A DNA stretch of 64,000 nucleotides from JAJYVT01 sp035534455 (GCA_035534455.1 DATLRV010000038.1:28665-92664); one strand, 5' to 3'; positions 14,919-25,044 are shown, numbered from the stretch's first letter. Made by a program: numbers and translations. The notes: generated by a model not told the origin, from the sequence alone.

Positions 14919-17651
14919 ATGCGCGCCGACGTCTCCCCCCAACACGTCACCGCCGGACCGGGAAAGCCGGTGACGCTCACGGTGGCGGTCACCAACACCG
15001 GAGCACTGATCAGCGGCCACGAGATCCGTGTGCTGGGGCTCGACCCGGCGTGGTCCGAGGTGACCCCTGGAACGCTGTCGCTCTTCCCCTCCACGAGCGG
15101 CACGGCGACGATCGTCGTCACCCTGCCCGAGGGGATCCCCGCGGGCCGTCGCTCGCTCGAGGTCGAAGTGCGCGAGCTGACCGAGCCCGGCGAGGTGCTG
15201 ACGGTACCCGTCGAGCTCTCCGTCCCGGCGGACTCCCAGCTCTCGCTCGCCGTCGATCCCTCGAGCGTCACTGCGGGGCATGCTGCCCGCGTCGCCATCG
15301 TGCTCGAGAACGCCGGCACCTCCGAGACCGAGGCGCACCTCGAGGGCAAGGACGACACGGGCACGATCCGGTTCACGTTCGAGCCGGCGGCGCCCACCCT
15401 CGGACCGGGCGAGCGGGTGATCGCCTCCGCCGAGCTCGCCGCCCGCCGACCCTGGCTGGGAAACCCGAAGATCCGCCCGTTCCGCGTGGAGGCCGGTCCC
15501 CCCGAGGCGCCGGTGGTCTCCCAGGGGGCCTGGGTGCAGCCGCCACGCCTCAGCCGTGGGGCCCTCGCTCTGCTCGGCCTGCTCGTCGCCGGGACCGTCT
15601 TCGCCGCAGTGCTGAGCGCCACGCTCTCCCAGGTGGTCGGCCAGTCGAACGCCGACCGCGCCCTCGCGCTGCAGGTCGCCGAGGCGAACCGCGCCCAGCC
15701 GGCGACCGGCTCGGCGTCAATCGCGGGCGTCGTGACCCTCCTCACGACCGGCAAGCCCGTCTCGGGCGTCACGGCGAACCTGTACAAGAAGGGCGACGTC
15801 ACGTCGCCGATCGCGTCGACCGCGACCGACGCGAGCGGGGCGTACCACTTCTCCGGGCTGCCGGCGGGCAACTACGACCTGAGCTACAGCGGCGCAGGTT
15901 TTGCGGAGCTCTGGTACCCGGACGCGATCAGCGCGGCCTCGGCGAAGCCGGTGACGCTCACGTCCAAGCAGGTGGCGACCGGGGTCGACATCTCGATCGG
16001 CGGCCTGCCTGCAACGCTCTCCGGCCAGGTGAGCGGGCCGAACGTGGCGGGAGCGGTGCTGACCGTCCAGCTGCCGACGCCCCAACCCGTGATCGCGTCG
16101 TCGACGCCCAGGACGGCGACAACAGGCGGCTCGGGCGGAGGGGGCTCGGGCGGAGGCGGCTCGGGCGGAGGGGGCTCGGGCAGCGGCGGCTCGGGCGGAG
16201 GGGGCTCGGGCAGCGGCGGCTCGGGCAGCGGCGGCTCGGGCAGCGGGGCGGCGACCGGGATCGTCGGCGGCGTGACCGCCGGCGGGACCGTCGTGACGAG
16301 CGTCACGCTTCCTCTCGGCGGGGCGTTCGACCTCCCGGGGATCCCGTCGCCCGCCACCTACCAGCTCGTCGTCATCGCCGCCGGGGACGCACCCACGGTC
16401 CAGGAGATCACCCTCGGCGGTGGGCAGGACCGCAGCGGCATCTCCATCGCCCTCACCCCGGGGAACGGCGCCATCAAGGGGACGGTCTCGAGCTCGAAGG
16501 GACCGGTGGGCGGCGCGACGGTGACGGCCACCTCGGGCTCGACGACCTACACGACCGTGTCGGTGACGACGCCCGGGTCGGTGGGCAACTTCAGCCTCGC
16601 CAACCTCCCTTCTCCCGCCACGATCAGCATCACCGTGGCGGCGAGCGGCTACGCCTCGCAGACCCTCGCCGTCTCCCTCACGGCCAACCAGCACGTGACC
16701 GGTCTCGCCGTCTACCTGCTGCCGGGCAAGGGATCGATCTCGGGGGCGGTGACGACGCCCTCTGGCACCCCGGGCGGGGGCGTCCTCGTCTCCGCGAGCA
16801 ACGGGAGCACCACGGTCACCACCGTGACCTCGAGCGTCAACCCGGTCGGCTCCTACTCGCTCACAGGCCTGGCGGTGCCCGGCACCTACACGGTGACGTT
16901 CAGCCGCTCCGACCTCGAGAGCCAGACCGTCGACCTCGTCCTCAACGCCGCCACATCGAACCTGAAGACAGTCGACCAGTCGCTCGTGGCGGACACGGCC
17001 ACGCTGGTGGGCGTCGTGACGAGCACCACCGGCGGCGGGATCGCAGAGGTCGCGGTCAGTCTCGTGTCGGGGACGACCAGCTACCAGGTCACGACGGCGG
17101 CACAGCCCACGGCGGGCGCGTACGCGATCCAGGGCATCACGCCCGGCACCTACACGCTGAACTTCTCGCAGCAGGGCGGCATCCCGGTCTCGAGCATCGT
17201 GGCCTTCGCAGCCGGACAGCAGCAGACACAGAGCCCGACCCTCTCCCCTCCCGCCTCGATCACCGGTGTCGTCGTCAACGTGACGAGCGGTGCGCCCCTC
17301 CCCGGCGCCGAGGCGTACCTGTACCTCACGAGCGCCTACCCGGGCACTGTGGCGGCCACGACCACCACGAACAGCGCGGGGGTGTTCACCTTCTCGGGCG
17401 TCGAGGCCCCCCAGAGCTACATCGTGGGGGTCGCCTACCCGGCCGGCACGTCGCCGCAGGTGACCGTCGAGGTGACGACCGCACAGGGTGCGGCCGCCCC
17501 GGCCTGCGGGACCACAGCCACGGGGACGTCGACCCGGTCGACCCCGGGCACAGCCACCCCGGGCACACCCGAAACGGGCACACCCAACGCGGGGACACCC
17601 ACCCCGGGCAAGTGCACAACGAAGTTGGACCCGATCAAGGTGACGTCGTGA
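14919..17651 (+). CDS. Giant membrane-anchored repeat protein 2 (paralogue)
   Basis: 910 aa, same layout as its neighbour. Two Ig-like domains occupy 1-200 and the membrane helix is at about 213-237, the same residue position as in protein 1. Carboxypeptidase-regulatory-like repeats start near 265 (SIAGVVTLLTTGKPVSGV, YHFSGLPAGNYDLSY). A Gly/Ser-rich linker with GGGGS-like units (about 404-444) splits the repeat array. The C-terminus is Thr/Pro/Gly-rich with GTP.TGTP repeats. It starts 2 bp after the stop of protein 1 and overlaps protein 3 by GTGA, so all are in one transcript. Tandem duplication of an ancestral gene is likely. It has no enzymatic motif. Confidence 0.85.
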   Translation: MRADVSPQHVTAGPGKPVTLTVAVTNTGALISGHEIRVLGLDPAWSEVTPGTLSLFPSTSGTATIVVTLPEGIPAGRRSLEVEVRELTEPGEVLTVPVELSVPADSQLSLAVDPSSVTAGHAARVAIVLENAGTSETEAHLEGKDDTGTIRFTFEPAAPTLGPGERVIASAELAARRPWLGNPKIRPFRVEAGPPEAPVVSQGAWVQPPRLSRGALALLGLLVAGTVFAAVLSATLSQVVGQSNADRALALQVAEANRAQPATGSASIAGVVTLLTTGKPVSGVTANLYKKGDVTSPIASTATDASGAYHFSGLPAGNYDLSYSGAGFAELWYPDAISAASAKPVTLTSKQVATGVDISIGGLPATLSGQVSGPNVAGAVLTVQLPTPQPVIASSTPRTATTGGSGGGGSGGGGSGGGGSGSGGSGGGGSGSGGSGSGGSGSGAATGIVGGVTAGGTVVTSVTLPLGGAFDLPGIPSPATYQLVVIAAGDAPTVQEITLGGGQDRSGISIALTPGNGAIKGTVSSSKGPVGGATVTATSGSTTYTTVSVTTPGSVGNFSLANLPSPATISITVAASGYASQTLAVSLTANQHVTGLAVYLLPGKGSISGAVTTPSGTPGGGVLVSASNGSTTVTTVTSSVNPVGSYSLTGLAVPGTYTVTFSRSDLESQTVDLVLNAATSNLKTVDQSLVADTATLVGVVTSTTGGGIAEVAVSLVSGTTSYQVTTAAQPTAGAYAIQGITPGTYTLNFSQQGGIPVSSIVAFAAGQQQTQSPTLSPPASITGVVVNVTSGAPLPGAEAYLYLTSAYPGTVAATTTTNSAGVFTFSGVEAPQSYIVGVAYPAGTSPQVTVEVTTAQGAAAPACGTTATGTSTRSTPGTATPGTPETGTPNAGTPTPGKCTTKLDPIKVTS
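16131..16250 (+). repeat. In-frame Gly/Ser linker repeats inside giant protein 2
   Basis: About 120 bp of GGCTCGGGCGGAGGG and GGCTCGGGCAGCGGC variants encoding GGSGGGGS-type units. Period is a multiple of 3, so copy-number change would leave the frame intact. Confidence 0.85.
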
Positions 17652-20600
17652 GCGTCGACGAAGCCGGCGCGGAGATCATGAACGGGAACGGGCGGAAAGA
17701 CCCCGGCCCAGCCTTGGACCGCGCACCCTTGGATGCAACGGAAGCTGCGCCCCTCCCGATCGACCCCCGCGCGGCAGCTTCCATCTCGGCGCCCGAGATC
17801 CAGGTCGCGCCCGGTGAGGTCGCGAACGCCTCCCTCTCGGTGACGAACCTGCGCGACGAGCCGTGTGCCTTCGCGCTCTCCTTGTCCGGTCTCGAGTCCG
17901 GCTGGTACGGGCTCCCGGAGCGCGTCGGCCCGCTCGCGCCGGGCGAACAGACCCATGTCCCGTTCCACCTCTCTCTCCCGCGCGGTTACCCGCCCTGCGC
18001 GCTCCTTCTCTCCGTGGAGGCGCGCCCGCTGGCGGCGGAGGGGGACGGTGCCCGTAGGGTGCTCCCCGGCCGCCGGACCGCCGGTGCCGTGGCGGCGCCC
18101 CGCAACGGGGCGGGTACCGGAACTCAAGAGGAGCGACGGTCGTCCGGTCGGCACGACCTCCAGGTGCTCGTCGGCGACGGCGCCACGATCTCGGCGCGCG
18201 TCGACCCGATGGACGTGGTCGGCGGCCGCCGAGGCCGCTTCGCCCTCGTCCTTCGAAACCGGAGCGGGCAGAGCCAGCAGGTGCACCTCCAGGCCGTCGT
18301 CCCCGACCAGAAGCTCGAGGTGGACTTCCGTCCCGAGTCGCCGCTCCTCCTTCCCGGACGTCAGCTCCATGTGACGGGAAGGATCCGTGCCCACCGGCAG
18401 GTCTCCGGCGAGAAGAAGCGGCACCCCTTCGCTGTCCAGGTGCAGGGGCGTGGCACGCCGGTCACGGCCGAGGGGTCCTTCACCTCCCGCCCGTGGCTGC
18501 CGGGATGGGCCTTCAAGGCGCTTGTCATCGGCCTCGTGGTGGCCCTCTGGGCCGCCGTCGCCATCGTCGGCATCCGGGCTCTCTCCAACCACCTCCACCG
18601 CTCGGCAGTCGCGCAGTCCACACTCCACCAGCACCATGGGAACGGTTCGTCGAGCGGGACAGGTTCCTCGTCGACAGGGAAGTCCTCGACAGGCTCCTCC
18701 TCCACAGGGAAGAAGTCGACAGGGAAGAAGTCGACAGGATCGGGCTCGGGCTCCACACCGTCGAAGACCGGGTCCAAGCCCGGCGTCGAGGTGGCCGGCA
18801 AGGTGTCGGGGTCGGCGCCCGGCGGGGTGACCGTCACGCTGAAGCCGACCTCGCTCGTCTCCACACAGGTGCTCGGTGCGTCCGGCACGTCGTCGGGAAC
18901 CCTCGCCCGGGCGGGAGTTTCCTACGGCCGGTGGCCGACCGCGCTGCTTGCCGCCGCGGTCCGCCACCGGCCCGGCGCCGCCCACACGCACGGTGGACAC
19001 GCGACCCGAGCGCCCCCGAAGCGGGCGACAGGGGCGGCGCAGCCCGAACCGATGCTCGTCCGCGCGTTGCACCACGCGACCCAGATCCCCGACGGAAAGG
19101 TCTACGGCACCCAGGCCGCCGCTGCCTTCTTCCCCGGTCTCGTCGCCGCCATCACCCCGACGCTCACCACCACGACGCGGCCCGACGGCTCCTTCGTCTT
19201 TACGGGCGTCGCCGCGCCCGGGACGTACCTCGTCTCGTTCACCGAGCCCGGCTACAACACCCGCAAGTACATCGTGCAGACCTCGACCGGGAACAACGTC
19301 ACGCTCGACACCGCGCTCAGCCCGGGGACCGGCTCGCTCAGCGGGACCGTGACGGGCCCGAACGGCCCCGTCGGCGGCGTCTCGATCACGGTGTCCGACG
19401 GGTCGGTCACGGTGACGACCGTCACGCCGACCACCGGGAAGGGCGTGGGGACCTGGTCGGTGAGCGGGCTGAACACTCCCGACACCTACCTCGTGAGCGC
19501 GAGCGCCACCGGCTACGGCACGCAGATCACGTCCGCCACGCTCGCAGCGAGCGCCAGCCTCGCCGGCGTGAACCTCAAGCTCGAGCCGGGGGTCGGCTCG
19601 ATCACCGGCACGGTCTCGGACGGGACGAGCGGTCAGCCGGTGGGCGACGTGACGGTCACGGCCACCGATGGCTCCACAACCGCGACCGCCACCACCTCCA
19701 CCGTCTCGCCGGTCGGCACGTACACGCTCCCGAACCTCGCCATCCCCGGCACATGGACCCTCACCGTTTCCGGACAGGGCTGGATCACCCAGACCCAGCT
19801 CGTAAAGCTCACCGGGAACAGCACGGTGAACGCCTCGCTCACCACCTCCGGCGCGAACGTGGTCGGCGTGGTCTCGACGAGTGGCTCGGGCCTGGCGAAC
19901 GTCGGGCTCACCCTCTCCAACCAGACCGCCACCTTCAAGACGCTGAGTGAGTCGGTCTCGCCGGTCGGCGGTTTCGACTTCGGTCAGATCCCACCGGGCC
20001 AGTACGTGCTCAGCGCGACGTCGTTCGGCTACACGACGCAGTCCGCGTCCGTCGACGTGAAGGCAGGGGAGACCAAGACAATCGACTTCACACTCCCGTA
20101 CGTCGGCCAGGCGAGCGTGAACACCGGCACCATCACCGGGAGCGTGGTGAACGAGTTCACCGGGGCGCCGCTCCCCACAGTGCCGGTCGAGCTCGACGGC
20201 AAGCCCACGCTCCAGAAGACGAACGGGACCGGCGTCTACACGATCAACAAGGTCTCGCCCGGGCTCCACGAGGTCACCGCGTTGGGAGCGAGCCAGGGCT
20301 TCGCCGACGCCGGGGTCCAGGTGAGCGTGCCCGAAGGTGCGACCGTGACGGCGCCGATCATCTCCCTGCCGGGTCTGGCCACCATAAGCGGCGTGGTGCT
20401 CAGCGCCGCGACCGGTCAGCCCATCCCCACACCGACGGTGGTGCTCCTCAACGGGACGAAACCGCTCGGGGCACCCACCACGTACGCGAGCACGAGCAGC
20501 GGCACGTACACGATCGTCGACGTCCCTGCGGGCAACTACGTCCTGAAGGTCGGGCCCAAGACAGGGACAACGCTCTACGACGTCTCCGAGTCCAGCGTGT

Positions 20601-23600
20601 CCGTCGCGCCGGGCGAGGCCCTCACCGACAACATCAGCCTCACCGAAGGGCCGACGTTCCAGGTGAAGACGTACTACCAGACGACCAACGGCACCCTCCA
20701 GCCGCAGCCCGGCGTCTGCGTCGTCGTGTCCCGGCTCACAACCACACACGGGCTCGTGACACCGATCGCCAAGCTGTCGACAGCGCAGGGGGGACCGGTC
20801 TCGTTCTCCGCCCTCATCTCGGCCGACACCTACGTCGCGACGTTCGCGCTTCCCTCGACAACACTCAGCACAGCTGCGGCGTGCACGTCGCTCACATCCG
20901 CGCACACCCGCGCGACCGCGCCTGCGGACGAGTTCGTCGCCAGGCCGGACAACACCGCGATCTACCCCGCGGTGCTCGCGCCGTCACACGGGAACATCTC
21001 GGTCCGTCTGCAATTCCCGTACGCGATCGCCGGGAGCGGAGGGAGCGGGGTCGGCATCACGAAGGACTGCCCCGTCCGGGCGGACACAGCCGTGGCTGCC
21101 ACATGCACGAAGGTGCTGCCGTCCTACGCCACCGCCACACTGCCGTCGGTCTCGGTGACCGGCACGACCGGGTACGCCACGCAGACGAACGGCACACCCG
21201 GGACCCCCGAGATCACGACCGTCAACCTCGTCCCGCCGCCACCCGGTTCGACAGTGTGGACGTACCCGACCACAGGCTCGGTGCCGAAGTTCGTCAGCAC
21301 ACAGGTGACCCTCCTCGTGAGCGACCACGCCGGGCAGTTCGAGACGCTGAAGAAGGTCATCTCGCTCCCGGGATCGGGGACAAGCCAGCTCGACGAGCTG
21401 ATCACAGCCGTGCCGGTGCCGGTGAACGGAACGATCTCTCCCTCGACCGGCGTCTCGGTCGCCGTGACACCCTCCGCCCTCACGCCCACAAACTCCACAG
21501 GCGTCGCCAACAACCTGTCGTCGACGGACCACATCAGCGCGATCGAGGGCACAGCCGGTGCGCTCAAGTGGTCCGATCCGGCAACCGGTGCGTCGGGGGG
21601 CGCCGCCCAACCCGGAACGTACAAGATCACGCTCAGCAAGCCGGGCTACGTCAGTCGGACCCTGAGCGCGGTCGCGATCCCGCTCTGCACACCGGGAACG
21701 TGCAAAGGCCTGACACTGCCGGCCGCGACACTCACGCTCCAGGCGCAGGTCACTCTCGTCGTGATCCCGAAGGCGACAACGGTGCCCGGCACATCGCTCA
21801 CACTCCCGAAGGTGACGCTGTACCTCGGAACAGGCGGCCACACAGCACAGGTCGACCAGCAGACGCTCGTCAAGACAGGTGCGACATACAAAGTCACCTT
21901 CACCAACGCGCTGACACCGACGGCGGCCGGCACCTACCACTTCACGATCACGGGTCCGGCGATCCAGACCTTCACAAGCGGAACGCTCACGCTCCCATCG
22001 GGCGGCACATTGACCGTGAAGCCCACACTCGTCGACCAGGGCTGGCTGAAGGGCACGGTCATCGGCGTGCTCGTGCCCACAAACCCCACAAGCACGGGCG
22101 CGTCAGAAGTGCTCAGCGGCGCGACCGTTACGGCCACCTCGGGCACAACATGCTCGTCAGGTGCGACATTCAGCGCGACGACCACAAACGGCACCTTCCT
22201 CCTGGTGGGCACGACCGGAGGCCTCGTGCCGGGAACGAAGTACCTCCTGTGCGCCAGTGCGGCGGGGTTCACAACGACGGCATCGACGCTGACATCCGCA
22301 GTCAGTAAGAAGAACACCGCCAACTTCACGCTCACGGCGACGAAGCTCTCCCAGCAGATCCTGCTGAAGGGCGTGGGCACCGGCGTCATCGCCACCGTGA
22401 CCGCAACGAGCGCGATCGGGCCGACGCTCAGCTGCACATTCACAGTCGGCAGCACAACGCCCAAGACCTGCAGCACAGCCACCGCCAAGAAGACAGGCGC
22501 ATACACGCTCTTCACCTTCAAGATCGACCCGACCACCTACAGCTTCACCCTCGCCGCCCCGCTTTACGAGACCACCACCCTCGGGCCGATCCCCTACACG
22601 CCAGGTGAGAACCCGGCGATCAAGACCTATACCCTCACCCAGCAGCTCGTCACGGTGAGCGGGAAAGTCACGGTCTCGGCCACAGGTCGGCGCAGCACAA
22701 ATCCGATCCACACACTGCCGCTCACGCTCACGGCGAGCACAGGGAAGACATACACCACCACCACGACGTCGACAGGGAGCTACACGTTCACGACAAAGGT
22801 CCCCGTTGGGAGCTACTCGATCACAGTCGGCGATACATATACAACGATTGCACCGATCAGCTTCTCGACCGGCACAACCAGCAAGTTCGTCGAGAACTTC
22901 TCGGTCTACGCCCCGTCGATCCCGGTGCAGGTGACCGTCACGAGCAAGGTTGCAGCGGCCTCCGCGAACGGCGTCACGGTGAAGCTCGCGCCGGCCAACG
23001 TCGGGCAGGCGACGACAGCGTGCGGCACCCACAAGCTGCTCGAGAAGGGGCTCGGCAGCACAGAGAGCGTCGTCGCGGTGGGTTCGGCGACAAGCGCCAT
23101 TGCGTCGTTCACGAGCCTCGTGCCGGACGTCTACACAGTCACGTTCAGCGGGATCGGCTCGGGCACAGACAAGCCGTCACCCGGCACCCGCAAGCTCGTG
23201 GTGTGCCCGAGCCGCGCCACAGCACCGGCGACGACACCCGCCGCCGCGTCGTTCACACTCGGCATCGGCGAGATTTCGGCCACCGTGACCCTCCAGACAG
23301 CGCCCGCGACCCTCCCCCAGGTGAAGATGAGCGCGGGGAGCGGCGTCAAGACCTCGTGCACACCCGTGGCGGGGGCGACAACAGCTGCCAGCTGCACGCT
23401 CCACCTGCTCGTCAACCTGACAGTCACATACACGGTGACCATCACCGCCTCGGGTTACACATCACCGCCCACCACTCACGTGAAGCTCACGGCGGCAACA
23501 CCGACGAAGACGCTCGCCGCCGTCACACTGAGCCCCAACGGGGTGTCGGGTGTGAAGGTGAACTTGAAGGCCTCCTCGCACCCGCTGGTGGCGGCGGCCG

Positions 23601-24580
23601 TCGCGACAGCGACAGTCACACTGAAGGGCGCCCATAACACATACAAGGCAACGACGAACCTGAGCGGTGTCGCGACGTTCTCGACAGCAGTCAAGCCCGG
23701 CAAGTACACAGTGGCAGTCACGTCTCCCCTGTCCGGCGTGTCGCACCCATTGAGTGAGGGCCATGTCACAATTAAGACTGCAAAGCAGACATACACAGTG
23801 ACCATGGCGACCCACACGGCGAGCGGCACGATCACGCTCGGCGCCGCGTCGGGATCGGCGGTGACAGTCACAGTGCGGGTCGACTCCGTGAGCTGTGCGA
23901 AGGTGACGATCGCCTCCGGGACAACGACAGGCGCATACACGTGTGTCGCCCTCCCAGGGTCCTACACGTTCACATTCAGCGCGACGGGCTACACATCGGC
24001 CACGCACTTGGTCACACTGAAGAGCAGCAATGCGACGGAGACAGTCACCCTGAAAGTGCCCACCGCAAGCGGGGTCACCGTCACGCTGAGTGCCCCGGCC
24101 GGCGTTCCGGCCACATCCGTCAAGACAGTAACCATCACCGTCACGGGGCCGAAGACGTACACCCAGAAGACGAACTCGAGTGGCGTCGCGGCCTTCTCTA
24201 CGGCGATCGATCGAGGGACATACTCCGTCTCGTTCACGCCGAAGCTCACCGGGGCGACCTCGGAGACGGCGGGTACGGTCGATATCGCGAGCACAACACA
24301 GACAATTCCCGAGACGATAAAAGCCAGCGCGGTGACCGGAACCATCACGCTGGCGACAACGCCGACGAGCGCGGTCACAGTCGCGGTGAAGGTCGGCGCG
24401 GTGACCTGTACGACGGTTCACATCGCCAAGACAGTGACGACGGGGACGTACACCTGCCACCTGCCGCCCGGGACCTACACGCTGGCGTTCACAGCGACCG
24501 GCGGTTACACGAAGAAGAAGACAGTCACCGGCGTGAGCGTGGCGGCGACAGGCACGACGACCAAGAACGTCACAGTCTGA
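17648..24580 (+). CDS. Giant membrane-anchored repeat protein 3 (2310 aa)
   Basis: 2310 aa. The N-terminal region (about 25-285) has two Ig-like domains separated by an insert, then a membrane helix near 286-313. A Ser/Thr/Lys/Gly linker (about 333-379) is followed by a very long array of beta repeats of carboxypeptidase-regulatory/CnaB type. These are clear near the start (GSLSGTVTGPNGPVGGVSITV) and diverge toward the C-terminus into Thr-rich 80-100-residue units with paired Cys. GTG at 17648 makes a GTGA overlap with protein 2; the open frame before it is a shadow. From about 20070 on, Thr codons shift to ACA. It ends in a convergent hairpin. Could span a thick envelope, like a giant adhesin or a receptor stalk. 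Confidence 0.85.
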   Translation: MSVDEAGAEIMNGNGRKDPGPALDRAPLDATEAAPLPIDPRAAASISAPEIQVAPGEVANASLSVTNLRDEPCAFALSLSGLESGWYGLPERVGPLAPGEQTHVPFHLSLPRGYPPCALLLSVEARPLAAEGDGARRVLPGRRTAGAVAAPRNGAGTGTQEERRSSGRHDLQVLVGDGATISARVDPMDVVGGRRGRFALVLRNRSGQSQQVHLQAVVPDQKLEVDFRPESPLLLPGRQLHVTGRIRAHRQVSGEKKRHPFAVQVQGRGTPVTAEGSFTSRPWLPGWAFKALVIGLVVALWAAVAIVGIRALSNHLHRSAVAQSTLHQHHGNGSSSGTGSSSTGKSSTGSSSTGKKSTGKKSTGSGSGSTPSKTGSKPGVEVAGKVSGSAPGGVTVTLKPTSLVSTQVLGASGTSSGTLARAGVSYGRWPTALLAAAVRHRPGAAHTHGGHATRAPPKRATGAAQPEPMLVRALHHATQIPDGKVYGTQAAAAFFPGLVAAITPTLTTTTRPDGSFVFTGVAAPGTYLVSFTEPGYNTRKYIVQTSTGNNVTLDTALSPGTGSLSGTVTGPNGPVGGVSITVSDGSVTVTTVTPTTGKGVGTWSVSGLNTPDTYLVSASATGYGTQITSATLAASASLAGVNLKLEPGVGSITGTVSDGTSGQPVGDVTVTATDGSTTATATTSTVSPVGTYTLPNLAIPGTWTLTVSGQGWITQTQLVKLTGNSTVNASLTTSGANVVGVVSTSGSGLANVGLTLSNQTATFKTLSESVSPVGGFDFGQIPPGQYVLSATSFGYTTQSASVDVKAGETKTIDFTLPYVGQASVNTGTITGSVVNEFTGAPLPTVPVELDGKPTLQKTNGTGVYTINKVSPGLHEVTALGASQGFADAGVQVSVPEGATVTAPIISLPGLATISGVVLSAATGQPIPTPTVVLLNGTKPLGAPTTYASTSSGTYTIVDVPAGNYVLKVGPKTGTTLYDVSESSVSVAPGEALTDNISLTEGPTFQVKTYYQTTNGTLQPQPGVCVVVSRLTTTHGLVTPIAKLSTAQGGPVSFSALISADTYVATFALPSTTLSTAAACTSLTSAHTRATAPADEFVARPDNTAIYPAVLAPSHGNISVRLQFPYAIAGSGGSGVGITKDCPVRADTAVAATCTKVLPSYATATLPSVSVTGTTGYATQTNGTPGTPEITTVNLVPPPPGSTVWTYPTTGSVPKFVSTQVTLLVSDHAGQFETLKKVISLPGSGTSQLDELITAVPVPVNGTISPSTGVSVAVTPSALTPTNSTGVANNLSSTDHISAIEGTAGALKWSDPATGASGGAAQPGTYKITLSKPGYVSRTLSAVAIPLCTPGTCKGLTLPAATLTLQAQVTLVVIPKATTVPGTSLTLPKVTLYLGTGGHTAQVDQQTLVKTGATYKVTFTNALTPTAAGTYHFTITGPAIQTFTSGTLTLPSGGTLTVKPTLVDQGWLKGTVIGVLVPTNPTSTGASEVLSGATVTATSGTTCSSGATFSATTTNGTFLLVGTTGGLVPGTKYLLCASAAGFTTTASTLTSAVSKKNTANFTLTATKLSQQILLKGVGTGVIATVTATSAIGPTLSCTFTVGSTTPKTCSTATAKKTGAYTLFTFKIDPTTYSFTLAAPLYETTTLGPIPYTPGENPAIKTYTLTQQLVTVSGKVTVSATGRRSTNPIHTLPLTLTASTGKTYTTTTTSTGSYTFTTKVPVGSYSITVGDTYTTIAPISFSTGTTSKFVENFSVYAPSIPVQVTVTSKVAAASANGVTVKLAPANVGQATTACGTHKLLEKGLGSTESVVAVGSATSAIASFTSLVPDVYTVTFSGIGSGTDKPSPGTRKLVVCPSRATAPATTPAAASFTLGIGEISATVTLQTAPATLPQVKMSAGSGVKTSCTPVAGATTAASCTLHLLVNLTVTYTVTITASGYTSPPTTHVKLTAATPTKTLAAVTLSPNGVSGVKVNLKASSHPLVAAAVATATVTLKGAHNTYKATTNLSGVATFSTAVKPGKYTVAVTSPLSGVSHPLSEGHVTIKTAKQTYTVTMATHTASGTITLGAASGSAVTVTVRVDSVSCAKVTIASGTTTGAYTCVALPGSYTFTFSATGYTSATHLVTLKSSNATETVTLKVPTASGVTVTLSAPAGVPATSVKTVTITVTGPKTYTQKTNSSGVAAFSTAIDRGTYSVSFTPKLTGATSETAGTVDIASTTQTIPETIKASAVTGTITLATTPTSAVTVAVKVGAVTCTTVHIAKTVTTGTYTCHLPPGTYTLAFTATGGYTKKKTVTGVSVAATGTTTKNVTV

Positions 24581-24607
24581 GGCCCGCGCGCCTCGAGGTT
24601 GCCTCAG
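24577..24607. terminator. Bidirectional hairpin between convergent operons, containing both stop codons
   Basis: CTGAGGC (24577-24583) and GCCTCAG (24601-24607) form a 7-bp stem with a 17-nt loop. The plus-strand TGA (24578-24580) and the minus-strand stop (24604-24606) are both inside the arms. Likely ends both the giant-protein operon and the structural CIS operon. Confidence 0.6.
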
Positions 24608-25044
24608 CCGAGCAGCACCACCAAGAGCACGATCGCGATCACCGCGGCGATGCCGAGCAGGACGTAGAGCCACAACCACGACCGGTGCTCTTCGAGGACC
24701 GGTTCGGGCTCGGGCAGGGGCGGCAGGAGCGGAGGCGGAGGCGGCGGGGGGGGCGGCGGCGGTGCGGGCCGCAGCTCCGAGCCGCACCTGATGCAGATGG
24801 TCCGGGCAAACGGGTTCGGCTCGTCGCACGCCGGGCAGTCGATCGTGGCCACGTCGACGCGCCCGGCCGTCCCCGGGAGACGCCGAAGGCCCACCGAGCC
24901 ACCCTCGCCGCCGCCGACGACGCGCTCGCCGCGGCTCCAAAAGAGCGGGTAGTCGCACACGCGACAGAAGGCATCGGCCTCGCGTGACAACTCCTCGAGG
25001 TAGCTGACGGTGCCGCAAGTAGGGCACGTGATCTTGGTGCTCAC
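24604..25044 (-). CDS. Double zinc-ribbon, tail-anchored membrane protein at the end of the CIS operon
   Basis: 146 aa. Two zinc-ribbon knuckle pairs are visible: CPTC...CRVC (about 8-32) and CPAC...CIRC (about 69-87). A run of about 13 prolines plus an acidic linker leads to a C-terminal hydrophobic helix, LWLYVLLGIAAVIAIVLLVVLLG, that ends the protein. That is a tail-anchor topology with the zinc ribbons in the cytosol. GTG at 25044 overlaps the tail protein I stop by GTGA. It is the last gene of the structural operon, so it is made with the baseplate, and could tether the particle to the membrane (inference). Not recognised as a named family. Confidence 0.82.
   Translation of the reverse strand: MSTKITCPTCGTVSYLEELSREADAFCRVCDYPLFWSRGERVVGGGEGGSVGLRRLPGTAGRVDVATIDCPACDEPNPFARTICIRCGSELRPAPPPPPPPPPPPLLPPLPEPEPVLEEHRSWLWLYVLLGIAAVIAIVLLVVLLG

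Noticed and set aside
15050..17647. Upstream 866 codons in frame with giant protein 3
   Set aside because: Overlap the whole of giant protein 2 in another frame and have shadow composition; the GTG at 17648 with a 4-bp overlap is the better start.
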